From contig CAJBKE010000066.1 in assembly GCA_903953565.1 (NCBI GenBank), positions 1 to 57,074 of the forward strand: a stretch of 57,074 nt of DNA, in the 5' to 3' direction. This DNA comes from an uncultured Verrucomicrobiota bacterium (GTDB taxonomy: Bacteria > Verrucomicrobiota > Verrucomicrobiia > Chthoniobacterales > JACTMZ01). Shown in pieces: positions 51,210 to 57,074 of the stretch. The translations under genes were made by a program, and so were the position numbers. The notes below the pieces were generated by a model, which was not told the DNA's origin, made no database searches, and saw nothing but the letters and a program-made list of their open reading frames with translations. Every line of letters begins with the position of its first letter. Positions within the stretch are counted from its first letter, which is position 1.

Positions 51210-52051
51210 AAATTCTTCCCGTAATTCTTGCCGCCGCCCTGAGCGCGACCCACGCCGCCGGGCAGGATCCGCTGCGCATCGAGGGATCGAACACCTTCGG
51301 CGAAAAACTCGGCCCGCTCCTGGTCAAAGGCTTCAAACGCGCCAACCCCGGCATCCCCGTGGAATTGAAGCGCCCCGGCTCGGGCCCCGGACTCGAAGCA
51401 CTCATCGCCGGGCAATCCGACATCGCCCCGACATCCCGCCCCGCCAACCGCACAGAACTGCTCGCCGCCAAAAAAGCTGGCGTGAAACTCCGTCCGCAAA
51501 TGATCGGCAGCTACGGGGTCGCCGTCATCGTCAATGCGGCCAACCCGGTGAAAAACCTCAAACCCACGCAAGTCCGGACCCTCTTCAACGGCAGAGTGGC
51601 CAATTGGAGCAAAGTCCGCGGTGCGGCCGCAGCCGTAAACCTCTACGTCCTCGGACCGAATACCGGCGCGCGGGCCGGATTCCAAGACTTGGCCATGCGC
51701 GGCGACGCCTACGCCGCCACCGCCAAGTCGCTGCCCGATTACGCCTCGATCGTCGCGGCCGTGGCCAAAGACCCGAACGCCATCGGCTATGCCGACATGG
51801 GACCGCTACCCGCCGGAGTGCGTGCCGTCCTCATCAACGGCGAACCGCCCAATAGCGTCGCCATCTACGAACAAGTCTATCCCTACGCCAACTCGCTCTA
51901 TCTCTACACCCTAGAGCGCAAGACCTCCCCCGCCGCACGCAAGTTCATCCGCTACGCCCTCTCCAAAGACGGCCAGCGCATCATCACAAAAGCCGGCTTT
52001 GTCCCCCGCCTCGCTGCCCCGCCCTCGGTCAGCAGCAGCTTGGCCCCCTAA
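51206..52051 (+). CDS. PstS-like phosphate-binding protein
   Basis: A 281-residue periplasmic solute-binding protein. The N-terminal 20 residues are a signal peptide ending ATHAAGQ. RIEGSNTFGEKLGPL, GSGPGLEALIAGQSDIAPTSR and NAIGYADMGPL are the PstS/PBP-like blocks. It binds phosphate or a similar oxyanion. There is no pstCAB next to it, so it may serve another system or bind for sensing. It is coupled to the OPA-type transporter by ATGA. Confidence 0.85.
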   Translation: MKILPVILAAALSATHAAGQDPLRIEGSNTFGEKLGPLLVKGFKRANPGIPVELKRPGSGPGLEALIAGQSDIAPTSRPANRTELLAAKKAGVKLRPQMIGSYGVAVIVNAANPVKNLKPTQVRTLFNGRVANWSKVRGAAAAVNLYVLGPNTGARAGFQDLAMRGDAYAATAKSLPDYASIVAAVAKDPNAIGYADMGPLPAGVRAVLINGEPPNSVAIYEQVYPYANSLYLYTLERKTSPAARKFIRYALSKDGQRIITKAGFVPRLAAPPSVSSSLAP

Positions 52052-52063
52052 CAACTTTCCGTG

Positions 52064-52125
52064 GTGGATCGCGATGTCCCATCGCGATAGACTCTCCGGC
52101 CACATCGCGCCCCTCGGGCGCGATC
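52064..52125. repeat. Composite palindromic repeat, copy 1
   Basis: This 62-bp element has two nested stem-loops: ATCGCGATGTCCCATCGCGAT on the left and TCGCGCCCCTCGGGCGCGA on the right. It lies between the PstS-like and ABC-F genes. The copy at 55136-55200 has the same plan. Confidence 0.75.
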
Positions 52126-52171
52126 AGCTTTTTCACTCAGCTTTCCAACTCAGCTTTCAGCCCTCTTCTTC

Positions 52172-54103
<1,932 letters not shown>

Positions 54104-54106
54104 GCG

Positions 54107-55135
54107 ATGGACGAGTCCACGCAGCCTCAGCATCGCCGCCGTCCCCGCTATCCGGGTAAAAACCCGCGCCTCTTCGAGCACAAATACAAGGAACTCGATC
54201 CCGCGCGCCATCCCGAAACCGTCGCCAAGGTCCTCGCTTCCGGCAAAACCCCCGCCGGTTCACACGTTCCGATCATGGTCGGTGAAGTCCTCGACGTCCT
54301 GCAACCGCGGCCCGGGGAATTCTCCGTCGACTGCACCCTCGGTCACGGCGGCCACGCCCTGGCGATTTTGCCACGCATCGCTCCCGACGGCCATTTGCTG
54401 GGCCTCGATGTCGATCCGCTCGAACTGCCGCGCACGGAGCAGATCCTTCTCCAAGCGGGATTCAGGCCGGAACAACTCACCATGATGAAGTCGAACTTCG
54501 CCGGCCTGCCTGCAGCCATGGCCAAGCTCGGAAGAACTGGCGCTGACGTCATCATCGCCGACCTCGGTGTTTCCTCCAAGCAACTCGACAACCCGGACCG
54601 CGGCTTCTCGACCAAGGCCGACGGCCCCCTCGACATGCGCATGAATCCCTCGCGCGGTCTCTCCGCCGCGCAATGGCTGGAAAAAGTTTCGCCGGACAAA
54701 CTGGCTCGTGTCCTCTCCGAAAACTCCGACGAACCACACGCACCGCGCATCTCCTCCGCCCTCTCCGGACGAAGCTTCACCACCACCGCCGAGTTCGCTG
54801 CCGCGATCGAGTCGGCGCTGAGTTCATTCCCGAGCGAAGAACGCGAACTTTCCATCCGCCGCGTCTTCCAAGCCATCCGCATCGAAGTGAACGAAGAATT
54901 CACCGCGCTGGACACCTTATTGCGCGTTCTGCCGCAAAGCCTCAACCCCGGGGGCCGCGTCGCCATCCTCACCTTCCACTCCGGCGAAGATCGCCGCGTG
55001 AAAAAATCCTTCCAGGCCGCCCACCGCGAAGGCCTCTACCGCGAAATCTCCCGCCGCGTCCTCCGCGCCGGGTCCGAAGAACGCCACGCCAACCCCCGCT
55101 CCACCTCCGCCAAACTCCGCTGGGCCATCCGCTAG
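54107..55135 (+). CDS. rsmH: 16S rRNA (cytosine1402-N4)-methyltransferase
   Basis: A 342-residue SAM enzyme that methylates N4 of C1402 in 16S rRNA. It has HVPIMVGEVLDVL at about residue 54, DCTLGHGGHA for SAM binding, LGVSSKQLDNPDRGFS, GPLDMRMN and LTFHSGEDRRVKK near the C-terminus. The first 50 residues are an extra basic extension (RRRPRYPGKN). It starts 3 bp after the ABC-F gene, so the two are probably an operon. The usual mraZ/ftsL cell-division neighbours are absent. Confidence 0.92.
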   Translation: MDESTQPQHRRRPRYPGKNPRLFEHKYKELDPARHPETVAKVLASGKTPAGSHVPIMVGEVLDVLQPRPGEFSVDCTLGHGGHALAILPRIAPDGHLLGLDVDPLELPRTEQILLQAGFRPEQLTMMKSNFAGLPAAMAKLGRTGADVIIADLGVSSKQLDNPDRGFSTKADGPLDMRMNPSRGLSAAQWLEKVSPDKLARVLSENSDEPHAPRISSALSGRSFTTTAEFAAAIESALSSFPSEERELSIRRVFQAIRIEVNEEFTALDTLLRVLPQSLNPGGRVAILTFHSGEDRRVKKSFQAAHREGLYREISRRVLRAGSEERHANPRSTSAKLRWAIR

Positions 55136-55200
55136 GTGGATCGCGATGTCCCCATCGCGATAATATTTTCAACAAATCGCACCCGGAGGGCGCGATCCAC
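55136..55200. repeat. Composite palindromic repeat, copy 2
   Basis: A 65-bp element bounded by perfect 10-base arms (GTGGATCGCG and CGCGATCCAC). Inside are two smaller stem-loops, as in copy 1 at 52064-52125. It occupies the whole space between the convergent rsmH and meaB genes and could end transcription in both directions. Confidence 0.8.
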
Positions 55201-55201
55201 C

Positions 55202-56215
55202 TTATCCTTTCCCCCGCTCCCGCAAAAAATCTCCCGCAATCCGCGTCGCCGCCTCCCGCAAAGTCATTTTCCCCTCCGCCACTTCAGCACCGAATTTCCC
55301 CAAATCCCGCTGCACCACATCGCTCCCGACCATCCCCACCAAGACCTGCTCCCGCGCAAATTCCACCAAACCTTCCTGCACCTGACCCAAACGTCGCGCC
55401 GCCCACTCGCCGGTCGACTCCATCTCGGAACGAAACCGCACGACCAACTTCCAGACCTCTGCAATCCCGTTCCCCTTCAAAGCAGAGCAAGTCACCACCT
55501 CCGGTTTCCACCCCGCTGTCGCCGCCGTCAAAAAGTGCAGCACCTGCGCCAATTCCAACTTCAGCTTCTCGGCGGCCGTCACGTTGTCGCCGTCCGCTTT
55601 GGTTACCGCGATCGCATCCGCCATCTCCACGATGCCCTTTTTGATTCCCTGCAGTTCATCCCCGGCACCGGTCAAAGCCAGCAGCAGAAAAAAATCCGTC
55701 ATCGACCGCACGGCAATCTCGCTCTGCCCGACCCCCACCGTCTCAACCAGAATCACATCATACCCCGCCGCCTCGCAAAGCGTGATCGTCTCCCGCGTCT
55801 TGCGCGTCACCCCTCCGAGCGCACCGCCCGAGGGCGACGGACGGATATACGCCGCCGGATGACGCGACAACTTCTCCATCCGCGTTTTGTCTCCAAGGAT
55901 GCTCCCTCCGGAAATCGCACTCGTCGGATCCACCGCCAGCACTGCCACCCGGTGTCCGCATTCGCAGAGATACAAACCAAACGCTTCGATGAACGTGCTC
56001 TTGCCAACTCCTGGAACCCCCGTGATCCCGATCCGCACCGAATGATCGCGATGCGGCAAAAGCAGGTTCATCAACTCCCCCGCCACCGCCCCATGCTGCG
56101 GAGCCGTGCTCTCCACCAGCGTGATCGCCCGCGCAAGCACCGTCGCATCCCCCGCCTGCACCCCGCGGGCATATTCCTCCGCGGACAGCGGCAAAGAGGG
56201 AGCGTGGGAAACCAT
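55202..56215 (-). CDS. meaB: Methylmalonyl-CoA mutase-associated GTPase MeaB
   Basis: A 337-residue G3E-type GTPase that guards B12-dependent methylmalonyl-CoA mutase. It has GVPGVGKSTFIEAFG as the P-loop, VAVLAVDPTSAISGGSILGD, and ILVETVGVGQSE as the Walker B region. The NKxD-equivalent is VTKADGDN. A mutase gene is not in the window. The gene reads left toward rsmH. Confidence 0.92.
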   Translation of the reverse strand: MVSHAPSLPLSAEEYARGVQAGDATVLARAITLVESTAPQHGAVAGELMNLLLPHRDHSVRIGITGVPGVGKSTFIEAFGLYLCECGHRVAVLAVDPTSAISGGSILGDKTRMEKLSRHPAAYIRPSPSGGALGGVTRKTRETITLCEAAGYDVILVETVGVGQSEIAVRSMTDFFLLLALTGAGDELQGIKKGIVEMADAIAVTKADGDNVTAAEKLKLELAQVLHFLTAATAGWKPEVVTCSALKGNGIAEVWKLVVRFRSEMESTGEWAARRLGQVQEGLVEFAREQVLVGMVGSDVVQRDLGKFGAEVAEGKMTLREAATRIAGDFLRERGKG

Positions 56216-56263
56216 AAACGGACCCGCTCAAACTCCCACAAAGCGCCCCCGTCTGGAAGCCTT

Positions 56264-56326
56264 GGCGGCTCGCGAGGACGCTCGCCCTCCATTCCCGCCC
56301 CTGGAGGGCGGCCGTCCTCGGCCGCC
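56264..56326. repeat. Imperfect inverted repeat upstream of the toxin-antitoxin pair
   Basis: The left arm GGCGGCTCGCGAGGACGCTC runs on to GCCCTCCA (56264-56291) and pairs imperfectly with the right arm, TGGAGGGCGGCCGTCCTCGG, running on to CCGCC (56302-56326). It lies between meaB and the antitoxin gene and differs from the repeats at 52064 and 55136. Confidence 0.65.
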
Positions 56327-56341
56327 GCACCACTTGACCCA

Positions 56342-56364
56342 ACTGGTCTATTCAATAGACTAGT
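56342..56364. promoter_or_regulatory. Operator palindrome before antitoxin gene
   Basis: ACTGGTCTATT-C-AATAGACTAGT is a 23-base palindrome with one mismatched pair, ending 3 bases before the antitoxin ATG. TTGACC (56334-56339) and TAGACT (56356-56361), with a 16-base spacing, could be its -35/-10 pair, with the operator across them. This is the normal place for autoregulation by a Phd-type antitoxin. Confidence 0.6.
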
Positions 56365-56367
56365 GGT

Positions 56368-56613
56368 ATGAAACAGATACCCAGGGTGCAGGAAGTTGGC
56401 GCCTATGAGGCCAAGACCAACCTCTCCCGCCTCCTTCGCCAGACGCGCGCCGGAAAATCCTTCATCATCACCCAGCGTGGCAAACCCGTGGCGGAGCTTA
56501 AGCCTGCGCCGGTCAAACGCGGCCAGGGTCACTGGGGAGACATGAAGGGCAAGATCCGGGTCGCGGATGACTTTTGCGAGCCGATCGAAGATATGAAGGA
56601 ATACATGGAGTAA
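56368..56613 (+). CDS. Phd/YefM-type antitoxin
   Basis: An 81-residue antitoxin. The N-terminal VGAYEAKTNLSRLLRQTRAG and FIITQRGKPVAEL are the Phd/YefM DNA-binding fold. The acidic C-terminus (DFCEPIEDMKEYME) would bind the toxin. It ends 4 bp before the VapC gene, as is usual for such a pair. It should repress its own promoter through the palindrome just upstream. Confidence 0.92.
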   Translation: MKQIPRVQEVGAYEAKTNLSRLLRQTRAGKSFIITQRGKPVAELKPAPVKRGQGHWGDMKGKIRVADDFCEPIEDMKEYME

Positions 56614-56617
56614 CCGG

Positions 56618-57007
56618 ATGCGCTACCTCCTCGACACACACACCGTCCTCTGGATGCGGGAGAATAACCCGCGACTCAACCGCACCAAGTGGGAACCGGT
56701 CTTCTACTCACCCGACAACGAAATCCTCGTCAGCATCGTCAGCCTGTGGGAAATGACGATCAAGCGCTCACTCGGCAAGCTCGACTTCGAAGGCTCACTC
56801 GAAGACTTCGCCGCTGACCTGGAAATCAAACACAACTTCACTCTGCTCCCGGTCGCCCCGACTGATTTAGACCGGCTGCAAACTCTTCCCCACCACCACG
56901 GCAATCCCTTCGACCGCCTGCTCATCGCCCAAGCTCTGGAACACGGCGCCACCGCAGTGACCAACGACCGCAACTGGAAAAAATACCGCTGCAAGGTGCA
57001 GTGGTAG
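56618..57007 (+). CDS. VapC-type PIN-domain toxin
   Basis: A 129-residue PIN-domain ribonuclease toxin. Acidic active-site residues are seen in MRYLLDTHTVLWM, SIVSLWEMTIK, and NPFDRLLIAQALEHGATAVTNDRNW. These fit the VapC pattern of type II systems whose partner is a Phd-like antitoxin. Family toxins cut tRNA or rRNA. Gene pair and spacing are normal, and no frameshift is seen. Confidence 0.92.
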   Translation: MRYLLDTHTVLWMRENNPRLNRTKWEPVFYSPDNEILVSIVSLWEMTIKRSLGKLDFEGSLEDFAADLEIKHNFTLLPVAPTDLDRLQTLPHHHGNPFDRLLIAQALEHGATAVTNDRNWKKYRCKVQW

Positions 57008-57020
57008 CTCCCTGATTGTA

Positions 57021-57074
57021 GCGGCGGTCTGTGACCGCCGGACCATTGGATTCACTCAGTCACCGGCGGTCACA
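57021..57074. repeat. Palindromic repeat, cut by the window end
   Basis: GCGGCGGTCTGTGACCGCCGG (57021-57041) can form a local hairpin. TGTGACCGCCGG (57030-57041) is inverted in CCGGCGGTCACA (57063-57074). The element probably continues beyond the window. It is a third family, distinct from the repeats at 52064 and 56264. Confidence 0.6.

Noticed and set aside
49103-52051. A 982-codon plus-strand frame
   Set aside because: Most of it is out of frame with ispE and the MFS gene and has a skewed composition; only its last 281 codons, the PstS-like protein, are real.

Overview
This is a GC-rich, densely coding chromosomal window from a free-living bacterium. The overall picture suits a member of the Verrucomicrobiota (class not resolved): intergenic palindromes of several families, a GxxExxY cassette, a GbsR-type regulator next to a NusG paralogue, an LptF/G permease, CimA, and a split transketolase inside a polysaccharide cluster. 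This assignment is an inference from gene content; no rRNA is present to confirm it.

Region 1 (103-30503, minus strand throughout) is one very long extracellular or surface polysaccharide locus. At its head, on the right, sit a GbsR/MarR-like regulator and a NusG/RfaH-type antiterminator. Downstream follow a membrane protein of unknown function, two SDR enzymes, a reversed HldE-like nucleotidyltransferase-PfkB fusion, two transketolase half-proteins, methyltransferases, a zinc alcohol dehydrogenase, four zinc-finger C-methyltransferase-like proteins, two more SDRs, GT2 glycosyltransferases, a GT-C-like membrane protein, an APH-like kinase, a Nudix-like protein, a WbuC-type cupin, a flippase-like UPF0104 protein, a HAD hydrolase, a YfhO-like/polyprenol-phosphate-mannose-synthase fusion and RmlB. 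Many junctions are ATGA or TGATG overlaps, so long co-transcribed and translationally coupled runs are likely. Together they should build one or more unusual nucleotide sugars (methylated, deoxy and possibly branched or higher-carbon) and assemble them on a lipid carrier. A GxxExxY gene framed by repeats interrupts the locus near 22 kb.

Region 2 (30618-34720, plus strand) diverges from the regulator and encodes a Wzy/O-antigen-ligase-like protein with a long TPR-like C-terminus, plus a membrane-anchored TPR-like protein, joined by an ATGA overlap. They probably complete the polysaccharide pathway.

Region 3 (34717-57007) is mostly housekeeping in short units on both strands: Hsp33, DUF2062, PII, UppP, a DUF6941-like protein, an M23 peptidase, citramalate synthase, LOG, DAHP synthase, LptF/G, Zwf, Glk, a DacA-type S11 peptidase, tRNA-Ile2(CAT), YajQ, PyrF, IspE, an OPA-type transporter, a PstS-like protein, ABC-F, RsmH, MeaB and a Phd/VapC toxin-antitoxin pair. 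Composite palindromic repeats lie between several of these genes. No rRNA, CRISPR array, transposase or integrase was seen.
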